Assembly (NCBI GenBank): GCA_025463765.1
Contig: JAODBC010000022.1
Span: 1 to 64,000 of the forward strand
Direction: 5' to 3'
Length of the DNA: 64,000 bases
Source of the DNA: Subtercola sp.
Lineage (GTDB): Bacteria > Actinomycetota > Actinomycetes > Actinomycetales > Microbacteriaceae
Shown in pieces: positions 29,019 to 38,173 of this stretch. Within the stretch, counting starts at the first letter, position 1; each line of letters begins with the position of its first letter. The position numbers and the translations under genes were made by a program. The notes beneath the pieces were generated by a model, which was not told the DNA's origin, ran no database searches, and worked only from the letters and a program-made list of their open reading frames with translations.

Positions 29019-29058
29019 TGCTCACCCCTTTCTCGAGCGGCTCGAGAGCACCATCAAT

Positions 29059-30069
29059 CTAACGCGCGTGCAGCAGCCGTTTGGCCTGTGCGAACAGCCT
29101 GCCGCGGTAGCCGTCGGCGATGTAGTCATTGCGCGCGACGCGCAACAAGTTGAGACCCATGTAGAAGGGCAGCCGAGACGTGATCGACTCGAACGTCGAA
29201 CACTGATCGGGAAAGTGGCGGGCATACTCCCAGAGGAAGTGGCCGATGAAGGGTTCGGCGCGGCGATGGTCTCCGGTGGCCGACATGAACGCGTGCTGCA
29301 GCTCGCCCGTCACCCGGCCGACGTCGAACATGCGGTCGCCCCGCGTCATGCGCTCGAGGTCGATTGCCGCGACGTCGAGGCCGTTGCCGAACAAGAAGTT
29401 GGCGGGCGTAGCGTCTCCGTGCAGCCAGACTTGGCGATCGCACCACATGCGCGGGCGTTCGAGCCAGAGGTCACGCAGCCAGAGCAACTCGTCTGCATCC
29501 CAATTGCCGATGCGGTTCTGGCGGCGCATACCCTCGATGAGGCTCTCGAAGTAGCGGCCGTCGATGCTGAAGTCGACGGTGCTTCCGTTCGCCGTGCGGT
29601 TGTGCAGAGTGGCCAGAAAGAAGGCGAGCGCCTTCAGCCGCCAGTACAGATGCGCGTCGTCGCCGTTCTGTGTGCAGCGCCGGATGGCCTGGCTGAACTG
29701 TTCGCCGTCGTAATACTCCACGGCGAGCACTCCGTTGGTGTCGCGATCGACTCCGAGCGGCCGGATGACGTGATGAGGCGACCCCACGAGGTTGTATTCG
29801 CGCAGCCGGTGCAGGCTGTCGTACTCCCGCGAGGCGGTGCGAGCGGCCCTGTCACGATCCCAGCCGTATTTTGTGCCGTAGAACTTGCAGATGACGCGCG
29901 TGCCGGTGAATTTCTCCTCGTAGCCGTAGACCTCGTTGCTGCCGGTGAGCCGGAAGGCGCGAAAGGCGGGGTGATCGACCCGAACGCCCAGCTGGTCGTG
30001 CATGATGGCGTCGAGAAAGCCGTGCAGGCGGTCGTCGCCGCTCACGAACCCCACATACGTACCGATCAT
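29059..30069 (-). CDS. Aminoglycoside phosphotransferase-like kinase
   Basis: DRQVWLHGDATPANFLFGNGLDVAAIDLERMTRGDRMFDVGR, an APH-like catalytic motif. Confidence 0.75.
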   Translation of the reverse strand: MIGTYVGFVSGDDRLHGFLDAIMHDQLGVRVDHPAFRAFRLTGSNEVYGYEEKFTGTRVICKFYGTKYGWDRDRAARTASREYDSLHRLREYNLVGSPHHVIRPLGVDRDTNGVLAVEYYDGEQFSQAIRRCTQNGDDAHLYWRLKALAFFLATLHNRTANGSTVDFSIDGRYFESLIEGMRRQNRIGNWDADELLWLRDLWLERPRMWCDRQVWLHGDATPANFLFGNGLDVAAIDLERMTRGDRMFDVGRVTGELQHAFMSATGDHRRAEPFIGHFLWEYARHFPDQCSTFESITSRLPFYMGLNLLRVARNDYIADGYRGRLFAQAKRLLHAR

Positions 30070-30168
30070 GTACTACTCCCACGGCCCGGCTCGGCCGATG
30101 CGTCAGCAGAATGTTCACTCAGTATTCACATGGTAGGTGTCGAGGGTTTCCGCAGCGTTTCCGAGAGG

Positions 30169-31545
30169 TCACGCCTGTGCGCCGGGTGATGGATGCCCGG
30201 GCTGGGGCTGAGCGCCCGGCTGGGCATCCGGCTGAGTGTCTGGCCGGGCATCCGGGTGGGCAACCGCCTGGGTGTGGGCCTGGGTGTGGGCCCCAGTCTG
30301 GGCGTCGCGCCGGCGCAGCAGCGGATAGAGGATCAGCCCGAGCACGATGGTGGGCGCGCCGCCGGCGATGAGCCCCCAGCGGCTGCCGAGCTCCTGGGCG
30401 ATGAAGCCCACCAGCGGGCCGCCGACGACCGTGCTGCCACCCCAGGCGAGCGCCCACAGGGCCATCACGCGGCCGCGCATCTCGGGCCGCGCCGCCAGCT
30501 GCAGGGTCGTCTTGGCCGTGGAGTTGAACGTGATGCTGCCGTAGCCGACGAATGCGAGGGCGACGAGCGCGAGGGGCAGCGTGGGGGCGAGCCCGGTGCC
30601 GAGAATGGCCGCGCCCCAGCCGATGGCGGTGATGGCGAGCGACCGCGAATGGCGCGGCGTCGTTCGCGCAGCAGCGACCAGGCCGCCGACGATCGCCCCG
30701 CCGGCCATCACGGCCGCCATCACGCCGTAGGTGGCCGCGTTGCCGCCGAATGCACCCGTGGCCAGCAGCGGCAGCGTGATGGGGAATTCATACGCCAGGA
30801 TGCCCGTGACGGTCAGCATCAGCAGCGGAAAGAGCAGCTCGGGCGTGTGCGCGGCGTAGCGCAGCCCCTCGCGCACCTGGCCGCGGGCGCGGGGCGCACG
30901 TGCCGGCACGAGCAACTCGTCTGTGCGCATGCGTGCGAGGCTCACGATGACGGCGACGAACGAAGCCGCGTTGATCACGAAACACAAGGGAATGCCGACG
31001 AGCGCGACGACGGCTCCGCCGATGACCGAGCCGAGCACCCGTGCCACGTTGAGCGAGACGGAATTGAGCACCACGGCATTCGCCAGCGTCTCGCGCGGCA
31101 CGAGGTCGGCGATGAGGCTCTGCCTGGCCGGGTTGTCGAACACCGTCAGGCAGCCCAGCGCCAGTGAGAGCACGATCAGCAGGGGGAACGTCATGAGGTT
31201 CAGCGCCGCCAGCGCGGCGAACGCCAGTGCGCCTGCCGCCGAGGCGGACTGCGTGAGGTAGAGCAGCTTTCGCTTGTCGTAACGATCAGCGATGACCCCG
31301 CCGAGCGGCCCGAGCAGCACGAACGGCAGCAGGCGCACTCCCGCAACGATGCCGAGCGCTGTTCCGCTGCCGGTGAGCTCGAGCGCCAAGAACGACAGCG
31401 CAAGCGTCTGCATGAAGGTTCCGGCGACCGAGACCGACTGGCCGAAGAAGTACAGCCGGTAGTTGCGCACATGCAGCGACGAGGTCGCGGCGGCGACGCG
31501 GGTTCGAAGGGGTGGATGCCCGCCCAGGGTGCTGGGAACGGTCAT
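30169..31545 (-). CDS. MFS transporter with low-complexity C-terminal tail
   Basis: MFS topology, GPLGGVIADRYDKRKLLYLTQ; tail DAQTGAHTQAHTQAVAHPDARPDTQPDAQPGAQPQPGHPSPGAQA. Confidence 0.88.
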   Translation of the reverse strand: MTVPSTLGGHPPLRTRVAAATSSLHVRNYRLYFFGQSVSVAGTFMQTLALSFLALELTGSGTALGIVAGVRLLPFVLLGPLGGVIADRYDKRKLLYLTQSASAAGALAFAALAALNLMTFPLLIVLSLALGCLTVFDNPARQSLIADLVPRETLANAVVLNSVSLNVARVLGSVIGGAVVALVGIPLCFVINAASFVAVIVSLARMRTDELLVPARAPRARGQVREGLRYAAHTPELLFPLLMLTVTGILAYEFPITLPLLATGAFGGNAATYGVMAAVMAGGAIVGGLVAAARTTPRHSRSLAITAIGWGAAILGTGLAPTLPLALVALAFVGYGSITFNSTAKTTLQLAARPEMRGRVMALWALAWGGSTVVGGPLVGFIAQELGSRWGLIAGGAPTIVLGLILYPLLRRRDAQTGAHTQAHTQAVAHPDARPDTQPDAQPGAQPQPGHPSPGAQA

Positions 31546-32057
31546 CTGCCGGCACGGTCGCCGGCTGGCTGGCTGACCTGGCGAATGGCCCGTTCGCCGA
31601 CCTCGGGCCGCTCGCCGGCCTCGGGCCGTTCGCCGACTGCGGCCAGGCGCGCGATCAGATCGCCGGCAGCGAGCAGCAGTTGCTGCTCGTCGTCGGTGAG
31701 TTCACGGTCGATGGTGGTGCGCAGCCACCGGTCGCGCTCGAAGCGGCTGTCGGCGACGAGGTGCGCGCCCGCCTCGGTGAGTGAGATGTTGATGCGGCGC
31801 GAGTCGATGGTGTCTCGACTGCGTGCGATGAGACCTGCCGCTTCGAGTTCGCGCAGGGCGGCCGCCACGTTCGAGCTGGTCATCTGCAGTTCGCCGGCGA
31901 TGAGTGCGGGCTGACATTCGTCGCCGAGCCGGGCGACGGCGCCGACCACGCGCAGAGACGACCGGGAGACGTCGGCCGCGGGCATCCACTCGCGGCGCTG
32001 CCGCCGGTGCAGGGCGTTCAGCTGGGTCTGCAGGGTGCGCACCTGGGTTTCGTTCAT
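31542..32057 (-). CDS. MarR family transcriptional regulator
   Basis: SSLRVVGAVARLGDECQPALIAGELQMTSSNVAAALRELEAAGLIARSRDTIDSRRINISLTEAG; overlaps MFS start. Confidence 0.88.
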   Translation of the reverse strand: MNETQVRTLQTQLNALHRRQRREWMPAADVSRSSLRVVGAVARLGDECQPALIAGELQMTSSNVAAALRELEAAGLIARSRDTIDSRRINISLTEAGAHLVADSRFERDRWLRTTIDRELTDDEQQLLLAAGDLIARLAAVGERPEAGERPEVGERAIRQVSQPAGDRAGR

Positions 32058-32062
32058 ATACC

Positions 32063-32086
32063 TATTCTACATAGCTATGTGAAATA
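32063..32086. promoter_or_regulatory. Candidate MarR operator
   Basis: TATTCTACATAGCTATGTGAAATA: perfect 12-bp core ACATAGCTATGT, 20/24 palindromic. Confidence 0.6.
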
Positions 32087-32154
32087 GTAAAACCCAAGGG
32101 TAGCGACACGGAGTGCGTGCCGACGGCGTCTACTGAGGCGGGCGCTCGCGTGGA

Positions 32155-32688
32155 TCAGTCGATCTGCGCCGTCGCCACGATGACCGCGCGGCCGAGTTCG
32201 TGACCGAACATCGAGAAGCCCAAGAAGGCGGGGCTGGCGTCGGCGCCCACACCGAGGTCGGCCACGTCGAGGGCGTGCACGACAACGAAATAACGGTGCG
32301 CGCCGTGGCCGGCCGGGGGAGCGCCGCCGATGTACCGGGCTGCTCCGCCGTCGTTGCGCAGTTGAACGGCCGACGCCGGCAACCCTGAACCGGTGTCGTC
32401 GCCGGCGCCCTCGGGCAGCTCGGTGACGTCGGCGGGGAGGCCGGCGACAGCCCAGTGCCAGAAACCCGACCCGGTCGGAGCATCGGGGTCGTACATCGTC
32501 ACGGCGTAGCTGAGCGTGCCTTCGGGGGCGCCAGACCAGCTCAGCTGCGGAGAAGAGTCTTGGCCGCCGGGAACGCCGAAAACACCCGACATCTGAGCCG
32601 GCGGAAGGGCCTCGCCGTCGCGGATCGACGAACTGGTGACGGTGAATGAGGCGACCTCGGGCAGCCGCGCAAAAGGATCGTTAGTCAT
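32155..32688 (-). CDS. YbhB/YbcL (Raf kinase inhibitor-like) family protein
   Basis: [43 protein letters not shown] ... [20 protein letters not shown]. Confidence 0.92.
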   Translation of the reverse strand: MTNDPFARLPEVASFTVTSSSIRDGEALPPAQMSGVFGVPGGQDSSPQLSWSGAPEGTLSYAVTMYDPDAPTGSGFWHWAVAGLPADVTELPEGAGDDTGSGLPASAVQLRNDGGAARYIGGAPPAGHGAHRYFVVVHALDVADLGVGADASPAFLGFSMFGHELGRAVIVATAQID

Positions 32689-32784
32689 GACTCCAGTATC
32701 GTCTGCGGGCCGCTCGTATGTGAGCTCTTGCGGTGTGGGCGTCAGCGTGTAAGCCCGTTACGGTGTGGGCCTCTACTGCGTGAG

Positions 32785-32960
32785 GCAAGAAGTGGATGCG
32801 ACCACTCCGATGCGAGCGGCATCGACCCGGGCATCCTGAGCCAGCCAGGCGAGAGCGGCGCGGGCGTCGTCGAGCTGGCTGCCGACGGTGAACTCGGTCT
32901 GTGGCCGGGTGCTCTCGCCGCAGCCGGCGAAGTCGATGCGCAGGGAGGTGACTCCGCGCG
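32785..32960 (-). pseudogene. Alpha/beta hydrolase relic
   Basis: Minus-strand translation GVTSLRIDFAGCGESTRPQTEFTVGSQLDDARAALAWLAQDARVDAARIGVVASTSCLTQ*; no start, no nucleophile elbow. Confidence 0.65.
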
Positions 32961-33112
32961 AGGGTCACGCGGTGCAGGCCCCTGCGTGAGGGGCACTCGC
33001 CAAGGGGGCACTCGCACTGGGGCAAGCCGTCGGCCGGGTGCGGCCAATACCCTGGATGCGACTCGAGGTGTACGCCTTGATGACCTCACCCCCGACGAAG
33101 GTATTCGCTGCC

Positions 33113-33265
33113 ATGAGCCCAGACGATCCCGAACTCGAATCGACCACATCGGCCGACGGCCCCGGCGAATCCGCCACGAAGAAGCGTGGCATCACGCGCC
33201 ACGATGTCACGACGGCCTCGGCGTGGGCGGTACCGGTTGTGGCGCTCGCAATCGCGTCGAACTGA
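33113..33265 (+). pseudogene. N-terminal remnant of an exported protein
   Basis: MSPDDPELESTTSADGPGESATKKRGITRHDVTTASAWAVPVVALAIASN*; signal-like segment ends in a stop. Confidence 0.5.
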
Positions 33266-33438
33266 ACCTGCGGCACGGCCCCCTCGCTGCTCGCTGTGAC
33301 GGCGGCCGGAACCGACAGTTCGTGCCAGACCACCCTGCCGACGGCCGACGTGGCGACCACGAAACTGCTCCAGGGCGAGTCTGGGCGCCCGGGCGCAAGC
33401 CCTAGGTTCGTGACGCACGGCTGGTAACTTGGGGGGCT

Positions 33439-34104
33439 ATGGCGAAAGTTGCACCCTGGCGCTTCGACCCGAATCGCCGACGAGTCGGTCGTGTCGTTGC
33501 GATCGCGGCGGCCGCCGCCGCGTTCGCGCTGCTCGCCGTCACGTCGCTCGCGCCACCGCCGCTTCCGGTCAGCCAGACGTATGCCTTCGCCAGCAGCCAG
33601 GGCACCGTGCAGGTCATCGCGGTGCCAGGCTCGGCTTCGGGCGTGATCGTGACTCGCGACGACTATTCGTCGAAACCGGGGCTGCAGACCTACGAATCGG
33701 GTTCGACGAATCGCGATTGGGCGACCCTGGTGATGTTTCTCGCGGGTTTTCCGATGACCGACTCGAACGTGACGGTCATGATGCGCTGGATGCGGCAGGA
33801 GAACGGGCCGAACGACTGGTGGAATCGTAACAATCCGCTCAACAACGGCTGGGGATCCGGCGGCGGAAGCGGGTTCGGCAGCTACGACAACCTGGTCACC
33901 GCAGCGGTGAACTGTGCCGAGGCGCTGCACAGCGTGGGCGGCTACTCGGCCATCGTGGCGGGCTTCCAGTCCAGCGCCCCCACAGCGCAGATCGAGTCGG
34001 CCATCTGGGCATCGCCCTGGGCGGCCAGTCACTACGCCAACGGATCGCACTGGTCGTACGCACCCGTGCCCGTTTACGCCTCGCCGCCCGGCACCTGGGG
34101 CTGA
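33439..34104 (+). CDS. Exported protein with possible muramidase/glucosaminidase-like domain
   Basis: N-terminal TM/signal; MMRWMRQENGPNDWWNRNNPLNNGWGSGGGSGFGSYDNLVTAAVNCAEALH. Confidence 0.65.
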   Translation: MAKVAPWRFDPNRRRVGRVVAIAAAAAAFALLAVTSLAPPPLPVSQTYAFASSQGTVQVIAVPGSASGVIVTRDDYSSKPGLQTYESGSTNRDWATLVMFLAGFPMTDSNVTVMMRWMRQENGPNDWWNRNNPLNNGWGSGGGSGFGSYDNLVTAAVNCAEALHSVGGYSAIVAGFQSSAPTAQIESAIWASPWAASHYANGSHWSYAPVPVYASPPGTWG

Positions 34105-34326
34105 CGACGCTCGGCGCGCGGTAGTCGCCTGCGTGCGTGGCAGTTCGAACCACCGCGCATGTGCCCAACTACGGCGGATCGTCGCGAGACCGCGGGGGCG
34201 GGGCATCCATTCGGCGCGTGGCCGTGGTGGGATTGCTACAAATGCTCACCTCGATGTTTGGCCGGTCGGCGGGGCTCGGCGCTCGGTGCCGAATGTTTCA
34301 GTTGAGGGAGTACACAAAGGAGAACC

Positions 34327-35568
34327 GTGAAGCCTCTACTCAACCGAACCGTCGCTGTGACCGGAATCGGAGTCGTCACACCCGCCGGCGTCGGCGTCGA
34401 CGCGTTCTGGCAGAGCCTGTTCGAGCCGGGCAGTGACGAGGCCGTGCGCCGCGTCGACGAAGAGGCTCTGAACGTGCGCCGGGTGATGACACACAAGGCT
34501 GCCAAGAACTCCGACGTCAACGTGCACTTCGCGGTGGTCGCGGCCGACGAGGCGCTGCGCGATGCGGGGCTGCTGGCAGGTGCCCGGGGTGAAGGCCCCG
34601 CCGAATCCGACGAGCAGACGCTGGTCGACACCGTCGACCTCGACCGCGCGGCGGTGTCGATGGGAACGGGTATCGGCGGTATCCAGACCTTCGCGGCGCA
34701 GGCCGACGTTCTGCGCGACCGCGGGGAGCGGCTCGTGTCGCCGCACACCGTGCCGATGGTGATGCCGAACGCCGCGGCGGGGGCATTGAGCATCCGCTTC
34801 GGTATGCGGGGCACCGCGACCACGGTCACGACAGCCTGCGCTGCCGGCACCGACGCCATCGCCAATGGCGCCCGGCTCGTGGCGCAAGGCTTGGCCGATG
34901 TGGTGCTTGCCGGGGGTACCGACTCGAGCCTCACGCCCGTGTGCATCGCGGGGTTCGGCAACATGCGTGCGCTGTCGAAGTCGGGCATCTCCCGCCCCTT
35001 CGACCGCGACCGTGACGGGCTCGCCGCCTCAGAAGGCAGCGGGATGCTCGTGCTCGAGCCACTCGACCAGGCCCTGGCCCGGGGCGCACACGTGTACATG
35101 ACGATCGAGGGGGCGGCGTCCACAGCCGACGCCTACCACGTCACTGCGCCGGCGCCCGAGGGCCGTGGGGCCGAGCGCACCATGCGGCTCGCACTCGACG
35201 ACGCGGGGCTGAAGCCCGAAGACATCACGCACATCAACGCCCACGGAACCTCGACGGGGCTGAACGATGCAGCCGAGAGTCAGGCCGTTTCGCGCCTGTT
35301 CGGGTCGTCGCGGCCGGTGATCACCAGCATCAAGGGCGTGACCGGGCACTCGTTCGGTGCCGCCGGCGCCATCGAGGCCGTGGCTGTTGCCCTGACCATC
35401 GCGAACTCCACGGTTCCGCCGACGGCGGGGCTGGTCAACCAAGACGAGGCGATTGACCTCGACATTCCGACCGAGGCGCGCCCCTGGCAACCCGGGCCGG
35501 TGCTGTCGAACAGCTTCGGTTTCGGTGGGCACAACGGCAGTCTGGTGTTCGTGCCCGCCTCGTCTTGA
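34327..35568 (+). CDS. Beta-ketoacyl-ACP synthase II (FabF-like)
   Basis: Catalytic TTACAAGTDAI, DRDGLAASEGSGMLVLE, NAHGTSTGLNDAAES, VTGHSFGAAGAIEA, NSFGFGGHNGSLVF. Confidence 0.92.
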   Translation: MKPLLNRTVAVTGIGVVTPAGVGVDAFWQSLFEPGSDEAVRRVDEEALNVRRVMTHKAAKNSDVNVHFAVVAADEALRDAGLLAGARGEGPAESDEQTLVDTVDLDRAAVSMGTGIGGIQTFAAQADVLRDRGERLVSPHTVPMVMPNAAAGALSIRFGMRGTATTVTTACAAGTDAIANGARLVAQGLADVVLAGGTDSSLTPVCIAGFGNMRALSKSGISRPFDRDRDGLAASEGSGMLVLEPLDQALARGAHVYMTIEGAASTADAYHVTAPAPEGRGAERTMRLALDDAGLKPEDITHINAHGTSTGLNDAAESQAVSRLFGSSRPVITSIKGVTGHSFGAAGAIEAVAVALTIANSTVPPTAGLVNQDEAIDLDIPTEARPWQPGPVLSNSFGFGGHNGSLVFVPASS

Positions 35569-35615
35569 CTTCGGGCGCCAGGTGCTCGCCTACGACACTC
35601 GGTCAGCCTGCTGCG

Positions 35616-36602
35616 TCAGCGGTCGAAACCCGCGGCGGCGTAGATGGAGTCGATGAGGTGCATGTTCGCAACGGGGTCGGCGCCCTCGGTGGGCAGCGAG
35701 TCGCCTGAGGCGAGAGCGTCGACGACGGCGGCGAGCTGGTGGTCGTAGGTGGTGAGGCCCGCGACGGTCGAGACGTAGTCCAGGCCGTCGAGAGTGAGCG
35801 TGATGCTGTGTCCGGCCGACGGAAACACCAGATTGTCGACGTGTAAGCGGCCGAGGCTGCCCTCGACGTCGAGTGACGAATTGAGGCCAACACCCTCGGC
35901 CATGCTCGAGGTGACCTGAGCAACGACGCCCGACGGGAAGAGCAGCCGGGCATCCATCGTCAGATCGGCGCCGAGCGGGTTCAGGGTCGCCTCGGCCGAG
36001 GTGACGGCCGGCTCTTCACCGAGCAGAGTGCGCACCCAGTGCACGGGGTAGCAGCCGAGATCCATCAGCGATCCGCCGCCGACGGCGGGGTCGTGCCGAA
36101 TCGAGCGCGGGTCGTACGGGTTCGAGCCCGAGAAGTCGGCGCGCACCGACACGAGGTCGCCGAGGGCTCCGGATGCCCTGATGCGCCCGATCTCGGCGCT
36201 CAGCGGGTGGTACCGGTCGTGAAAGGCCTCGATGAGGCGCAGCCCGGTCGCGGCGGCGACCCCGGTCATCCGCTCGGCCTGCTGCTGGTTCATGGCGAAC
36301 GGCTTCTCGCACAGCACGTGTTTTCCGGCTTCGAGCGCGGCGATCGACCACGGCATATGCTCCGACGGCGGCAGCGCGTTGTACACGAGGTCGATGTCGG
36401 GGTCAGCGAGCAGCTCGGCGTAACCGCCGTACGAACGGGCGATGCCGTGCGTCTCGGCATACTCGGCGGCAGCGGATGCCCGGCGCGAGGCTACGGCCAG
36501 AATTACTGTGTCGGGCCGGCGACGGGCGGGGCGGATGATCGCGGCCGGTGCGATACCGGCTGCGCCGAGGATTCCGATGCGGAGCGGGGTGGATTCGGGC
36601 AT
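35616..36602 (-). CDS. Gfo/Idh/MocA family oxidoreductase
   Basis: LRIGILGAAGIAPAAIIRPARRRPD ... DLVYNALPPSEHMPWSIAALEAGKHVLCEKPFAMN. Confidence 0.92.
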   Translation of the reverse strand: MPESTPLRIGILGAAGIAPAAIIRPARRRPDTVILAVASRRASAAAEYAETHGIARSYGGYAELLADPDIDLVYNALPPSEHMPWSIAALEAGKHVLCEKPFAMNQQQAERMTGVAAATGLRLIEAFHDRYHPLSAEIGRIRASGALGDLVSVRADFSGSNPYDPRSIRHDPAVGGGSLMDLGCYPVHWVRTLLGEEPAVTSAEATLNPLGADLTMDARLLFPSGVVAQVTSSMAEGVGLNSSLDVEGSLGRLHVDNLVFPSAGHSITLTLDGLDYVSTVAGLTTYDHQLAAVVDALASGDSLPTEGADPVANMHLIDSIYAAAGFDR

Positions 36603-36841
36603 GGGTCCATCGTGCCAGATGCGTTGGGGCCCCGCGGCGCGGCGGCGTTCGGGGTGGCGTGGCGGGTGATTTCAGTGATGGTAGAGCAGCGTGCGTGCAT
36701 CGCGTGACTCGAATCGGAGGGTGCCGCAGACGGGTGCCCTGCTCGAACCGCTTGTAGCGGCGGCGGCGCTCTCGCCCTCGAGCGGTTTGCCGTGAGGGGG
36801 GCTTCGGGCGGCTGAGCTCCGCCGAGGGTATGGTCGCCGGG

Positions 36842-37564
36842 CTATGCGGCGAGAAACGCGTCGAGGGCAGCGAAGGTCGACTCGGGCTGCTCGAGGTGGG
36901 GCAGGTGGCCTGCTTCGTCGATGATGGTGAGCCGGGCATCCGCTATCGCGTCGGCGAAGGCCGCACCGTAGGCCGGGGTCACGATGCGATCGCTCTCGCC
37001 CCAGATGACGAGCGTAGGAACAGCGATCTGGGCGAGACGGCCGAGCAACGTCGGATCGATCATGCCGTTTGCCGTCAATGAGGCCATCGTCGCCATGTTG
37101 CCTCGCTGCGCGGCCTGCTGGGCGGCGGGCAGAGTGGTCGGGTCGACGTAATAGCGCTCGGAGTCGTGCCAGGCGTACTCGGCGACCCCGCGTGCGTCGA
37201 GGCCGAAGAAGTCGCGGATCGGCGCCCCGGGTGCCTCGATGCCGACGGCGTCGATGAGCACCAGTGCGCTGATGCGGTGGTCGGTGTCGCGGGCTGCCAT
37301 GTCGGCGCCGATCCAGCCGCCGAGCGACGACCCGACGACGAGAACGTCGCGCAGATCGTGCTCGGCGAGATAGTCGAGGTACAGCGTGGCGAGGTCGGCG
37401 ACGGTCGAAATGGACTCGGCGCGCGCGGTGCCGTTCCAGCCCGGGTGCGTGGGGGCGGTCACGTCGAAGTTCATGCCCGTCAGATGATTCGCGAGCGAAG
37501 CGACGGTGAAAGGGCCGCCGCCACCGTGCAGAACCAGGGCCGGGCGTGAAGTGGAGGAGGTCAT
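36842..37564 (-). CDS. Alpha/beta hydrolase
   Basis: PALVLHGGGGPFTVASLANHL ... VVGSSLGGWIGADMAARD ... WGESDRIVTPAYG ... IDEAGHLPHLEQPE. Confidence 0.88.
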   Translation of the reverse strand: MTSSTSRPALVLHGGGGPFTVASLANHLTGMNFDVTAPTHPGWNGTARAESISTVADLATLYLDYLAEHDLRDVLVVGSSLGGWIGADMAARDTDHRISALVLIDAVGIEAPGAPIRDFFGLDARGVAEYAWHDSERYYVDPTTLPAAQQAAQRGNMATMASLTANGMIDPTLLGRLAQIAVPTLVIWGESDRIVTPAYGAAFADAIADARLTIIDEAGHLPHLEQPESTFAALDAFLAA

Positions 37565-37668
37565 GATGCTGCCTTTCGTCGATGCCAGCGAGGTTGCGCG
37601 CGGCTGTGTTCCACCGTAAATCAATACGCTTATATACGCAACCTTATATATTGTGTTAGCGTCGCTAT

Positions 37669-38127
37669 ATGGCCATTGATCTCGAAGCCCTCGGGCGCGC
37701 CGTGAAGGTCGCCCAGTACCGTCACCACCGGGCGATGGATGCTCGGCTCTCCTCCGTCGGAACCACCCTGGTGCAGTGGGACGCCCTGCGGGCCATAGGT
37801 CGCGCTCCCGGCGCCTCGGCGCACGATCTCGCGCTGACCACGTTTCAAAGCGACCAGTCGTTCGGCACCCTCGCCACGCGGCTCGTCTCTCAGGGGCTCA
37901 TCGAGCGGGTGCCCGGTCGCGGGCGGCGCATCGAGCACCACCTCACAGACGCGGGGCGCGCCTTGCTCGCCGCCGGCGCCTCGGTCGCAGACGGCATGCT
38001 CGCCCAGTCGTTCGTGCCCCTCACCGAGCCCGAGCGCGCGACCCTGCTCGACCTGCTCGGCCGCCTCACGCCCGACACCTTCTCCGGTGCCGCAATCGAA
38101 TCGTCGAAAAAGCCCGAAAAGTCGTGA
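37669..38127 (+). CDS. MarR family transcriptional regulator
   Basis: Winged-helix DALRAIGRAPGASAHDLALTTFQSDQSFGTLATRLVSQGLIERVPGRGRRIEHHLTDAG. Confidence 0.85.
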   Translation: MAIDLEALGRAVKVAQYRHHRAMDARLSSVGTTLVQWDALRAIGRAPGASAHDLALTTFQSDQSFGTLATRLVSQGLIERVPGRGRRIEHHLTDAGRALLAAGASVADGMLAQSFVPLTEPERATLLDLLGRLTPDTFSGAAIESSKKPEKS

Positions 38128-38145
38128 TTTTCGGGGCCTTTTCGA
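38104..38145. terminator. Inverted repeat spanning the MarR stop codon (convergent junction)
   Basis: TCGAAAAAGCCCGAAAA ... TTTTCGGGGCCTTTTCGA. Confidence 0.6.
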
Positions 38146-38173
38146 AAAGTCGATATGGGCAAACGGGAGGAGG

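Noticed and set aside
28969-30189. 406-aa plus-strand ORF
   Set aside because: Antisense to the phosphotransferase-like gene, which has a catalytic HGDATPANFL motif
32965-34206. 413-aa minus-strand ORF
   Set aside because: Antisense to the exported protein at 33439-34104 and relic region; no recognisable domain
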